From contig NZ_FVZL01000002.1 of assembly GCF_900168295.1 (NCBI RefSeq), positions 496,001 through 560,000 on the forward strand: 64,000 nt of DNA. The letters are read 5' to 3'. Numbering within the stretch: position 1 is the first letter of the stretch; each line of letters begins with the position of its first letter. This document shows positions 1-7,615 of the stretch, piece by piece. Made by a program: the position numbers and the translations under genes. The notes beneath the pieces are model-generated. The model worked only from the letters and a program-made list of their open reading frames with translations, ran no database searches and was not told the origin of the DNA. This DNA comes from Arthrobacter sp. P2b (lineage in GTDB: Bacteria > Actinomycetota > Actinomycetes > Actinomycetales > Micrococcaceae).

Positions 1-672
1 GTCCCTGGGAGTCCCGCCGCTGCGGTCCTGGACGTACGGGACGCCCTGCGCGGCGCCGTCGTAATCCCTCCCGGTGTTCTCCTTCATCCGCCCGCCGGCC
101 TCAGTGCCGTAGCCCAGCACGGCTCCCCCGGCCACCGGCCCGTTGTCCGGCACCAGCGGTTCCGGTTCATCGCCGCTGGTCTGCTCGCCGTCGCCAAGGT
201 AGAAAACAAGGTGCGGACGTTCGGGATGGCTGTCCCGCGCTGCTGCCAATCGCTCGCCCAGCACCTGGCGGGCGGCTGTGATGCTGCTTCCTTTGGCGTA
301 GGAGGTCACCTGCGGCTCAAGGACGGACGTGATGGTTTCCAGGGCCAGGGTGTCGGTGGTCAGCGGCATCCGGACATGCCCTTTGGTGTCGAAGGTGATC
401 ACGGAAAACCGTGCTCCCGGCAACCCTTCGGCGATGGCCATGATGTCCTGCCGCACGCCGTCCATCCGGGGCGCCCCGTTTCCATGGTCCTCCGCCACCA
501 TGCTGGTGGTGGTATCCACGACGAAGAAGACGTTGAGGTCCGCGGTGGCCGCCTCCGCCGAGCCTCCCGGGAGTCCCGGGCGCAGGATGGCACCGCACAG
601 CAGCGTCACCAGCAGGCCACGGCGTAGCCAGGGGCTTTTGGCGATTGGGAGAATGGATCGGCGCCGGGTCAT
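1..672 (-). CDS. VWA-domain protein, partial (3' end outside window)
   Basis: Reading leftward from an ATG at 672-670, the frame stays open for 224 codons to the window edge, so the C-terminus is missing. The N-terminus has a basic stretch and a hydrophobic segment (about residues 19-30), a signal peptide or anchor. A von Willebrand factor A fold follows, with the metal-site motif DTTTSM at residues 53-58 and a later DGEQ segment. The ATG overlaps the TGA of the preceding VWA gene by four bases (ATGA), so the two are translationally coupled. It is the last visible gene of a MoxR-DUF58-VWA operon. Such sets are thought to act as chaperone or metal-insertion complexes at the membrane; the substrate here is unknown. 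The VWA fold is clear, the role is inferred. Confidence 0.85.
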   Translation of the reverse strand, partial: MTRRRSILPIAKSPWLRRGLLVTLLCGAILRPGLPGGSAEAATADLNVFFVVDTTTSMVAEDHGNGAPRMDGVRQDIMAIAEGLPGARFSVITFDTKGHVRMPLTTDTLALETITSVLEPQVTSYAKGSSITAARQVLGERLAAARDSHPERPHLVFYLGDGEQTSGDEPEPLVPDNGPVAGGAVLGYGTEAGGRMKENTGRDYDGAAQGVPYVQDRSGGTPRD

Positions 673-1685
673 AGCCGCAACCGCCACAAGGCCGTGCAGA
701 GGGCAAGGCCGGACAGGAGGGCAGCGGTCAAGGGAAGCCCGGGCTCGTCAGAGACGACGGCGCGCGGCGCACCCTTCAGCGCTGCTGTTTCCGTTTCCTC
801 CACCGCCGCAACAATGCCCGGGATGGCGTCCGGGTTGTCCAGCGCGTAGTAAGCGCCGCCGGTCGATTCTGCAGCAGCCTTCAGCTGCGCCCCTGGCTGG
901 TCGGCACCGGAGCCGTAGTCAAAGTCGCCCGGGTTGAGGGCATAAACGCGGACTGCCCTGTCCTTCGCCAAGGCCGCCGCCTCCGCGAGCGTCATGATGG
1001 GTTCACCCGAGAGGAAATTGTCGGTGGCCAGCACCAGGGACCGCGAGCGCTGTGCCGCATCCCCGTCCGGGGCGCTGCCTGCTTCAGTGCGCACAGGCGC
1101 GAAGCTGTTCAGGCAGGAGGCCAGGCCGTCACCGATCAGGGATGAGCCGCGGCCGCTCCAGGTCCCGTCCAGGAATCCGGAACTGCCGGGTTTCCCGTCG
1201 AAGGCGTCCCGTGCCAAGTTCAGCTGCTCCTGGGCATAGCCGTAGTCGTCGGTGAGTGGAAAGACCTGGATGGCCGTGCTGTCAAAAATGGTCAGGCCGA
1301 TCCGTTCGCCATCAAACTCCTTGGCGAGGCCTGCAAAAACGTCAACGACCGCCGCGTCGGCGCTGCTCATGGACCCCGAGGCGTCCAGGCACAGCATGAT
1401 GTCCCGGTTATGCTGCTCGGGGCGCGTGGTGGTGAGCTCCACCGGCCGCGCCGCCGCCACCGCGGTAGACACCAGCAGCGACGCGCAGGCGAGCGCGGCA
1501 ACTGCCAGCCACCGGCGGTGCCGCCGCAGTGCCGCCTGGTACTCCGGCAGGGTGGTGAGCCGGTCAACGTGCGCCGCCGGCCGTCGTCGTGCTTTGTCCT
1601 TTCGACCGGACCGGACAACGGCCCACCCGAAGGCCGCCGCGGCCAGGAGAGCCAGCGGAACAACCCACCAGAACATCAGCTCCAT
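669..1685 (-). CDS. Membrane-anchored VWA-domain protein
   Basis: 338 aa. Two N-terminal hydrophobic segments (about residues 4-24 and 58-79) precede a VWA domain whose metal-site motif DASGS starts at residue 101. A last hydrophobic segment lies near residues 318-335, followed by a short basic tail. This layout (two helices, VWA, one helix, sometimes called BatA-like) is typical of VWA proteins encoded beside MoxR ATPases. Its start overlaps the end of the 156-aa membrane gene by 10 bases and its TGA overlaps the ATG of the next VWA gene, so the three are tightly coupled. The partner or target is not apparent from sequence. Confidence 0.9.
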   Translation of the reverse strand: MELMFWWVVPLALLAAAAFGWAVVRSGRKDKARRRPAAHVDRLTTLPEYQAALRRHRRWLAVAALACASLLVSTAVAAARPVELTTTRPEQHNRDIMLCLDASGSMSSADAAVVDVFAGLAKEFDGERIGLTIFDSTAIQVFPLTDDYGYAQEQLNLARDAFDGKPGSSGFLDGTWSGRGSSLIGDGLASCLNSFAPVRTEAGSAPDGDAAQRSRSLVLATDNFLSGEPIMTLAEAAALAKDRAVRVYALNPGDFDYGSGADQPGAQLKAAAESTGGAYYALDNPDAIPGIVAAVEETETAALKGAPRAVVSDEPGLPLTAALLSGLALCTALWRLRL

Positions 1686-2146
1686 GTGCTCACCGCGTTC
1701 CGGGCGCTGGCGGCGGACACGGCGACAGACGGCAGCGGCTCCACGCCGAACTGTGCCGGGTACAGAATCCTCACGACGGCGGCGGGTGCAGGAAGCGGGT
1801 GGCGTTCCAGGTCCTGGCGGGTCATCCGGAGCGCGTCCACACCCGTGGCGTCACGGACAAAGCTGCGGAGCAGGTGGCTGATCTCGTGGTGTGCGGCACG
1901 GAGACTGAGGTTCCCGGCAGCTGCCTCCCGTTCGACGTCGTCAATGCGCTGCAGGTAGGCCGCCTTGAGCACTGACAGATCAGTCAGGGCAGCGGAACGC
2001 CGGACCCCTTCCGCCATCCGCGGGCGGCGGGTGGAAGCAAAGACGACGACGTACCAGCCGGCCACCAGGGCGACGAGTGCAACGCCTGCCCACATCCATA
2101 CCGGGCTGTACTGGAGCGGACCGTAAAAACCTGGATCAGCCGGCAC
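1676..2146 (-). CDS. Small membrane protein of the MoxR/VWA operon
   Basis: 156 aa with one strong transmembrane segment (about residues 15-37) and a soluble, charged C-terminal part. I do not recognise a specific family, although a small one-helix protein commonly sits between DUF58 and VWA genes in MoxR operons (DUF4381-like position). It overlaps DUF58 upstream by 11 bases and VWA downstream by 10, so it is certainly part of the operon. It probably anchors or bridges the VWA pair and the ATPase; this is inference from position only. Confidence 0.8.
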   Translation of the reverse strand: MPADPGFYGPLQYSPVWMWAGVALVALVAGWYVVVFASTRRPRMAEGVRRSAALTDLSVLKAAYLQRIDDVEREAAAGNLSLRAAHHEISHLLRSFVRDATGVDALRMTRQDLERHPLPAPAAVVRILYPAQFGVEPLPSVAVSAASARNAVSTWS

Positions 2147-3032
2147 GGCGGTGCCTTTCCAGGAGGGCGAACAGGGCGGTGACCACGTCCTGGCTGCCGT
2201 CCACCTCGCCGTGGGTGATGCCTGCCTGGCGGAGCATTGAGGTGCGCGCGTTATCCCGTTCAGCAGCGGCCTTCGCGTAGGCGGCCGCTATCGGGACGGA
2301 CTGTGCCAGGTGTCCTGGAAGGACCGCGGAATCGGTCACGCTGTAGAAGTCAGCGGAGTGGCCGCCCGCACTGCCAGGACCTGGTACCAGCTCGGCGTCG
2401 CGGACGGTGAGCCACAGGATTTCGTGCTGCGCCCGGAGCCGGCGAAGCAGCTGGCCCAGTGCCGGGCTCGCCTGCACCTCGTCAGCGACGACAAAGAGGA
2501 GATTGCGTCCCTTGACCGTCCGTGCCACATGGTCCAGCTGGTCCTCGATCCTGCTGGCGGCTGCGTTCAGCGTGGCATGCTCACTGACATGCCGCAGGAG
2601 CCGTTCCAGATGCGCTTCCCCCGCCTTGGCGGGGATTGTCCTGGTGCCGGCGGAGTCGCCGCTGACCAGTCCCACAACGTCGCCGTGCCGGTGGGCCAGG
2701 TACCCCATCACCCCCAGTGCCATGACGGCGATGTCCTTCTTGGTCTCCCCCGCCCTGGACAGGGCCGACATGTTCCGCCCGGTGTCCGTGAGGAGGAACA
2801 GCGTCTGCCGGCGGACCGCCACATACCGCCTGATCAGCGGGGATCCGTGACGTGCCGAGGCCTTCCAGTCAATGTCCCGCACTTCATCTCCGGGGACGTA
2901 CGCGCGGAGGTCGTCGAAGTCCAGGCTGCGGCCGCGGAAGACGGAACCGTACTCACCGTCGAGCATGCCGCGGGCTTTGCGGTGCGCGAAGATGGTCATC
3001 TTCGACTTCACACGCAGGAGGAGGCTGGGCAC
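2136..3032 (-). CDS. DUF58 domain-containing protein
   Basis: The signature DFDDLRAYVPGDEVRDIDW followed by KASAR identifies DUF58, a family with a degenerate VWA-like fold almost always encoded next to MoxR ATPases. I chose the GTG at 3032 (298 aa): a GAGG motif lies five bases before it, overlapping the MoxR stop codon. The frame also stays open to a TTG at 3074, which would add 14 residues of low-complexity sequence overlapping moxR by 35 bases and has no clear ribosome binding site. The protein lacks obvious transmembrane helices, so it is probably cytoplasmic or membrane-associated through its neighbours. Confidence 0.88.
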   Translation of the reverse strand: MPSLLLRVKSKMTIFAHRKARGMLDGEYGSVFRGRSLDFDDLRAYVPGDEVRDIDWKASARHGSPLIRRYVAVRRQTLFLLTDTGRNMSALSRAGETKKDIAVMALGVMGYLAHRHGDVVGLVSGDSAGTRTIPAKAGEAHLERLLRHVSEHATLNAAASRIEDQLDHVARTVKGRNLLFVVADEVQASPALGQLLRRLRAQHEILWLTVRDAELVPGPGSAGGHSADFYSVTDSAVLPGHLAQSVPIAAAYAKAAAERDNARTSMLRQAGITHGEVDGSQDVVTALFALLERHRRAG

Positions 3033-3039
3033 GCCGGCC

Positions 3040-4053
3040 TCAGGGGGTCTGGACGGCGGCGACGACGGCGTCAATCACCGATTCCACCGGCACCTGTTCG
3101 GCCACCGCATCAAAGTTGAGGATCAGCCGGTGGCGCAGGACCCGGTGGGCCAGTGCCTTGACGTCCTCGGGGAGGACATGGTCCCGGCCGTTCAGCAGAG
3201 CCACCGCGCGGGCGGCCTGGCTGAAGGCGATGCTGGCGCGCGGGCTGGCACCGAATTCGATGAAGCCGGCCAGCCGTTGATCGATGTATTGGTGGGCGTT
3301 GCGGGTGACGAAGACCAGTCCCACGATGTAGTTGATGATGGACGGGTCAATGTAGATGCGGCGGACCAGTTCCTGGACCCCGGTGACGGCATCCAGCGAG
3401 GCCGCTGCCGGGGGCGTCTGTTCAGCGGTGAAGACCCCCGCGTCGATGCGGCGGATGATTTCTGCTTCCTCGGCCGGCGACGGGTAGTCCAGCACGTCCT
3501 TGAGCATAAAGCGGTCCATCTGGGCTTCCGGGAGCTGGTAGGTGCCCTCCTGCTCGATGGGGTTCTGGGTGGCCAGCACCAGGAACGGTGAGGGGAGATG
3601 GTAGTCCTGGCCGCCGATGGACGTCTGCCGCTCCTGCATCGCCTCCAGCATGGCGCTCTGGGTCTTGGCGCTGGAGCGGTTGATCTCGTCCAGGAGCACG
3701 ATGTTGGCGTGGACCGGGCCCAGCTGCGTGACGAAGGTTCCCTTGGCAGCGTCATAGATTTGGGTGCCCACGATGTCGCTGGGCAACAGGTCCGGGGTGC
3801 ACTGGATCCGGCGGAACTCCGCGCTGACCGCTTCAGCCACGGTTTGCGCCGCCGTGGTTTTGGCCAGGCCCGGAACGCTTTCCAGCAGGATGTGACCCCC
3901 GGTCAGCAGTCCCACCAGCAGCGATTCCCGAAGCCGGGCCTGGCCCACCACTTTAGCCTCGAAACTCCTGGAGATGCTGGCCACCACCTGTTGTGCCCGG
4001 GCCAGCTCCGCCGGTTCGATTCTCGCGGACGCGCTGGTCTGGAGCACTGTCAT
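3040..4053 (-). CDS. MoxR-family AAA+ ATPase
   Basis: 337 aa, the usual length for MoxR. The Walker A loop is the MoxR variant ESVPGLAKT; Walker B is IVLLDEINRSS; the sensor-1 region reads LATQNPIEQEGTYQLPEAQ, very typical of MoxR. This is the first gene of the operon with DUF58 and the VWA proteins, and presumably powers remodelling of the VWA-bound target. The ATG at 4053 sits almost directly behind AGGGGGA; a GTG two codons further in (4047) is better spaced from that ribosome binding site and is an equally plausible start. The upstream 135 bases are shared with the divergent 67-aa gene and hold TAGGAT (minus, 4115-4110) as a possible -10. Confidence 0.93.
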   Translation of the reverse strand: MTVLQTSASARIEPAELARAQQVVASISRSFEAKVVGQARLRESLLVGLLTGGHILLESVPGLAKTTAAQTVAEAVSAEFRRIQCTPDLLPSDIVGTQIYDAAKGTFVTQLGPVHANIVLLDEINRSSAKTQSAMLEAMQERQTSIGGQDYHLPSPFLVLATQNPIEQEGTYQLPEAQMDRFMLKDVLDYPSPAEEAEIIRRIDAGVFTAEQTPPAAASLDAVTGVQELVRRIYIDPSIINYIVGLVFVTRNAHQYIDQRLAGFIEFGASPRASIAFSQAARAVALLNGRDHVLPEDVKALAHRVLRHRLILNFDAVAEQVPVESVIDAVVAAVQTP

Positions 4054-4188
4054 TCCCCCTGGTGAACTGTTGATGGCTGTGCCGGCCGGACGGCTGCACT
4101 CCGCCCGCCATCCTATCCAAGTCCCCGCCCCCGGGTGCGGCAATGGGGACCCCTCCCCATCCGGGGAATGCAGGTCTATCCTTTTGCC

Positions 4189-4392
4189 ATGAGTGAGCTT
4201 CCAGCCAGCTACAAGGAGTTTCTCGCCGACAAAAGCGAGATGTTCATCAGCACCGTCAAGCCTGTCCTGCAGCAGTCCGCGGCAGACCGGCTTCACGGAG
4301 TCCGGGTTGTTTACAACCCCGGCGCCACGGGCCACCAGGCACACCTCGACGACAGCATTCCCTTCGGCGTGGTGGTTGAGGACATCGACTAG
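4189..4392 (+). CDS. Small protein of unknown function (67 aa)
   Basis: A 67-aa acidic soluble protein with no transmembrane segment. I do not recognise the family. It is divergent from moxR and convergent with the ABC permease gene; the two stop codons share the palindrome CTAG, so the coding regions overlap by four bases. I chose the ATG at 4189 because TATCCT (4177-4182), a good -10 hexamer, ends six bases before it, which fits a leaderless transcript, common in actinobacteria. An upstream in-frame ATG at 4168 would add seven residues. Coding character and conservation cannot be tested here. Confidence 0.65.
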   Translation: MSELPASYKEFLADKSEMFISTVKPVLQQSAADRLHGVRVVYNPGATGHQAHLDDSIPFGVVVEDID

Positions 4393-5261
4393 CCCCTGAC
4401 CGCTCCGGACAGTGCAAAGGAGCCGCCGGCGCCCCTGGCCACGATGACGTACAGGGCCAGCACCGGCAGTGAATAAAGGATGGAGAACGCGGCCAGCTGG
4501 CCGTAGGCCACTGCACCATGCTGTCCGAAGAAGCTGTAGATGGATACGGCTGCCGGCTGCCGTGCCTCTGACAGGAGCAGCACGAACGGCACGAAGAAGT
4601 TCCCCCAGGCCTGGATGAAGACGAAGATGAACACCACGCCCAGGCCTTGGCGCATGAGCGGCAGAACAATGGTCCGCAAGGCTGTCATCCGCGACGCTCC
4701 GTCCACCCAGGCAGCTTCTTCCAGGGACAACGGAACGCCGTCCATGAAGTTCTTCGTCATCCAGATCGCCATGGGGAGGGTGGTGGTGGCCATGAAGAAT
4801 ATGGTTGCCGGCATCGAATCCAGCAGTTCCAACTGCACGAACAGGCCGTAGACGGGCACCATGATGGCGGTGATGGGAAGGCACGTCCCGAAGAGGACGG
4901 CGTACAGGAACGGTGCGTTGAACCGCGACCGGTAGCGGGACAGCGGATAGGCAGCCAGCACGGCGGCCACCAGCGTTACCGCTCCGGTTCCGGCAGACAG
5001 CACCATGCTGTTCCACAACGGCTGAAGCAGCAGCTGCGGGGTCAGGACCGCGGCGAAGTTGTCCAGCCCGGGCTGCCGCGGCACTTTGGTTTCGTGGCCG
5101 GCCTCCGGGTCCAGGGAACCCAGGACAAGCCACAGCAGCGGCAGCAGGAAGCAGGCGCCCACCAGCAGCAGGGCCAGGTCGGCCGGGGCGGAGCCGCGGC
5201 GGAGGCGTGCCCTGAGTACCGGGACAGGGTCAGGCTGTTGTGTTCTGGCAGGGGCGGTCAT
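4389..5261 (-). CDS. Sugar ABC transporter permease (MalG type)
   Basis: 290 aa with about six hydrophobic helices and the cytoplasmic EAA loop EEAAWVDGASRMTALRTIVL, the contact site for the ATPase. The N-terminal layout matches the second (MalG-like) permease of carbohydrate importers of the CUT1 class. Its ATG overlaps the stop of the first permease (ATGA). No ATP-binding subunit is encoded nearby, so it probably uses a shared MsiK/MalK-type ATPase from elsewhere in the genome. The substrate cannot be told from sequence. Confidence 0.93.
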   Translation of the reverse strand: MTAPARTQQPDPVPVLRARLRRGSAPADLALLLVGACFLLPLLWLVLGSLDPEAGHETKVPRQPGLDNFAAVLTPQLLLQPLWNSMVLSAGTGAVTLVAAVLAAYPLSRYRSRFNAPFLYAVLFGTCLPITAIMVPVYGLFVQLELLDSMPATIFFMATTTLPMAIWMTKNFMDGVPLSLEEAAWVDGASRMTALRTIVLPLMRQGLGVVFIFVFIQAWGNFFVPFVLLLSEARQPAAVSIYSFFGQHGAVAYGQLAAFSILYSLPVLALYVIVARGAGGSFALSGAVRG

Positions 5262-6139
5262 GGCCGGGGCTCCCGGAGCAGACGGATATAGGCTGCCCCA
5301 AACACGCCGCCGATGATGATGAGGACGGAGGCCACCGCGGTGCCGTAGCCGATGTCGCCGAATTTGAACGCTTCCTGGTAGGCGAGAACGGGCAAGGTGG
5401 TGCTGGCATTGGCGGGTCCGCCGGCCGTCATCACCCAGATCAGCGTGAACACGGCCAGCGTCTGCAGCGTGATGAGCATCAGGTTGGTGGCGATGCTGCC
5501 CCGGATCATGGGAAGCGTGATGAAAACCAGCCGCTGCCAGCCCCTGGCACCGTCCATCTGGGCGGCTTCGGTCACCTCAGCGGGAACGTCGTTCAGGGCC
5601 GCCCGGTACACCAGCATGGAAAAGGCGGTGCCGCGCCACACGTTGGCCAACATGATGGCCACCATTGGATACGCGTACAGCCAGTCCGCCTGGGCAAGGC
5701 CCAGTCCGCCCATCAGCTGGTTCAGTGTTCCGTCCCTGCTGAAGTAGGCGTAGGCGGCGAAGGCGGCCACGATTTCCGGAAGGACCCAGGCGGCCACCAC
5801 GGCGGTCCCAACCAGGGAGGATACTGCAGGGCGGGCCCGCCGCATCAGCACGGCGATGGCGAGGCCCAGCAGGTTCTGGCCCAGCACCGCGGAACCTCCC
5901 ACGAACAGGACCGTGAGCGCCAGCGAGAGCGGGAAGGCGGGGTCCGCCAGCAGCCGCTGATAATTCTCCAGCCCCACCCACTCGGGATTCCGGGCGCTGC
6001 GGCCGGTCAGCCCGGCGTTGGTGAGCGAAGCCTGGAAAGCCCAGAGCACGGGGCCGGCGAGGAACACCAGCAGGAGCAGGATGGCAGGGAGGACCGGCAG
6101 GTAGCGGAGCGACTGCCGTGTCCGGTGGCTAACGGGCAC
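5258..6139 (-). CDS. Sugar ABC transporter permease (MalF type)
   Basis: 293 aa, six predicted membrane helices, starting with a short cytoplasmic basic segment. The EAA loop reads VTEAAQMDGARGWQRLVFITLP and contains the expected EAA and G. The start is GTG at 6139, three bases after the stop of the binding-protein gene, with GGAAG seven bases upstream. It forms the channel with the following permease. The gene order binding protein, MalF-type, MalG-type is the standard CUT1 order. Confidence 0.93.
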   Translation of the reverse strand: MPVSHRTRQSLRYLPVLPAILLLLVFLAGPVLWAFQASLTNAGLTGRSARNPEWVGLENYQRLLADPAFPLSLALTVLFVGGSAVLGQNLLGLAIAVLMRRARPAVSSLVGTAVVAAWVLPEIVAAFAAYAYFSRDGTLNQLMGGLGLAQADWLYAYPMVAIMLANVWRGTAFSMLVYRAALNDVPAEVTEAAQMDGARGWQRLVFITLPMIRGSIATNLMLITLQTLAVFTLIWVMTAGGPANASTTLPVLAYQEAFKFGDIGYGTAVASVLIIIGGVFGAAYIRLLREPRP

Positions 6140-6142
6140 AGG

Positions 6143-7498
6143 CTACTTCCGGACGGTCTTGTCGCCGCCCACAATGTCCGTTACCGCTGCGTCGTAGTCC
6201 GCGGCCGCCTGCTCCGGGGTCCTGCTGCCGGTGATCACGGCTTCGGTTGCCTCCTGGACAGCCGCCGAGATCCGGGGATAGTCGGACGTTGCCGGACGGT
6301 AGCGGGTTACGGAAACAAGGTCAGAGACGTCCTTCACGAACGGGTTGGCATCCTGGTAGCTCGAATCCGCCGCCACATCCGACCGGACAGCGATCTGCGA
6401 ACTTTCCACGGTGAACGCGAGGGAGTTCTTCTCGTTGAGCGCAGTGGTGAGGAATTTAAACGCCAGGTCAGGTTCTTTGGTTCCGGCACCCACTGCCAGG
6501 GTCCAGCCGCCGGACATGCTGACGGCGCCGGGCGCCTGGCCGTCCCGGGTGGGGAACGGGGCCACGCCCATGTCCTGTTCGTACCCGGGCCATTCGTAGC
6601 TTCCGCCCTCTTGCCAGAACGACGGCGCGTAGGAGCCTTCCACGGTGGCGCCCAGCTTCCCGTTGGGGAACCACTCGCCGAACACCTTTTTCCAGACGTT
6701 GGCGTCCAGGGCCTCAGCCGGCGACACTGCGAGTTTCTCGTCGTACAGGGTTTTGAGGAAGGCCAGGGAGTCAGTGAAGCCAGCCGAGCCCACAACCCAC
6801 TTCTTCGATTCCTCGTCGTAGAGGCTGGAGCCGGTACCGTAGAGCAGTTCGTAGAAACCCTGCATAACGGTCCCCTCGCCGGTGCCCTTGCCGGCGTACA
6901 TGTTGAACGGGATCACGGAGGGGTCGTTGGCTTTGATCTTCCGCGCGGCGTCCAGGATGTCCTGCCAGCTGCGCGGCTGCCAGGGGTCGCTGATGCCGGC
7001 GGCTGCCAGGACTTTTTTGTTGTACCAGATGGCCCGCGTGTCGGTACCCAGCGGCACCGCGTAGGTGCCGCCGTCGTCCGCCTTTCCTGCGGCCTTGGCG
7101 GCGTCGTTGAACGTGTCCCAATCCGCCCAGCCGTCAAGGTGGGTGTCCAGCTTCAACACGTAGCCGGCGTCGACGTCGGAGCGGACCTTGAAGGTGTCCT
7201 CGTAGAACACGTCCGGCGCGGTGGACGGCGAGCGCAGGGCGAGGGCCAGTTTGGTGCCGTAGTCGTCGTCGTTGCCCTGGATGGGCTGCAGCTCGACGGT
7301 GACCCCTTGGTTCGCCGCTTCGAACTCCTGCTTCGCGGCCTGGAACATGGTGTCCAGGGCCGTGAAGGAATCCGTCTTCTGGTAGACCACCTTCAACGTC
7401 CTGGACTCTTCGGCGGCCGGACTGCCCGGAGTGCAGGCCGTCAGGGCAACCAGCGCGGAGGCGATCAGGGACATTGTCTTCAGGGCCCGGCGACGCAT
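6143..7498 (-). CDS. Extracellular sugar-binding lipoprotein of ABC importer
   Basis: 451 aa. A signal peptide of 21 residues ends in the lipobox LTAC, so Cys22 is the lipidated residue and the protein sits on the outer face of the membrane. The rest has the two-lobed binding-protein look of family 1 solute-binding proteins (DVFYEDTF, MYAGKGTGEGT, PGAVSMSGGWTLAV). It starts at ATG 7498 with GGAG four bases upstream and is the first gene of the three-gene importer. Its promoter is likely the TTGCTT/TAGCAT pair at 7593-7565. The ligand is unknown; a sugar or oligosaccharide is the family expectation. Confidence 0.92.
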   Translation of the reverse strand: MRRRALKTMSLIASALVALTACTPGSPAAEESRTLKVVYQKTDSFTALDTMFQAAKQEFEAANQGVTVELQPIQGNDDDYGTKLALALRSPSTAPDVFYEDTFKVRSDVDAGYVLKLDTHLDGWADWDTFNDAAKAAGKADDGGTYAVPLGTDTRAIWYNKKVLAAAGISDPWQPRSWQDILDAARKIKANDPSVIPFNMYAGKGTGEGTVMQGFYELLYGTGSSLYDEESKKWVVGSAGFTDSLAFLKTLYDEKLAVSPAEALDANVWKKVFGEWFPNGKLGATVEGSYAPSFWQEGGSYEWPGYEQDMGVAPFPTRDGQAPGAVSMSGGWTLAVGAGTKEPDLAFKFLTTALNEKNSLAFTVESSQIAVRSDVAADSSYQDANPFVKDVSDLVSVTRYRPATSDYPRISAAVQEATEAVITGSRTPEQAAADYDAAVTDIVGGDKTVRK

Positions 7499-7564
7499 GG
7501 TGCTCCATTCGGTCTAAAGCTGCGGACCCCTTTGTCAGCGGGCCCCAGCCGCGGCAATATGCAC

Positions 7565-7593
7565 ATGCTAGATGGGCGGGGTGCCGCAAGCAA
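7565..7593 (-). promoter_or_regulatory. Putative promoter of the sugar ABC importer
   Basis: Read on the minus strand: -35 TTGCTT (7593-7588), 17-base spacer, -10 TAGCAT (7570-7565). It lies about 65 bases upstream of the binding-protein ATG, in the 117-base gap after the ROK regulator gene. No clear palindrome for the regulator was found in the gap. Confidence 0.5.
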
Positions 7594-7615
7594 GGCGCCC
7601 GCGAAATGCGTCCTG

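Noticed and set aside
2136..3074. TTG start at 3074 for DUF58
   Set aside because: Would overlap moxR by 35 bases with low-complexity residues and no ribosome binding site; GTG 3032 has GAGG at good spacing.
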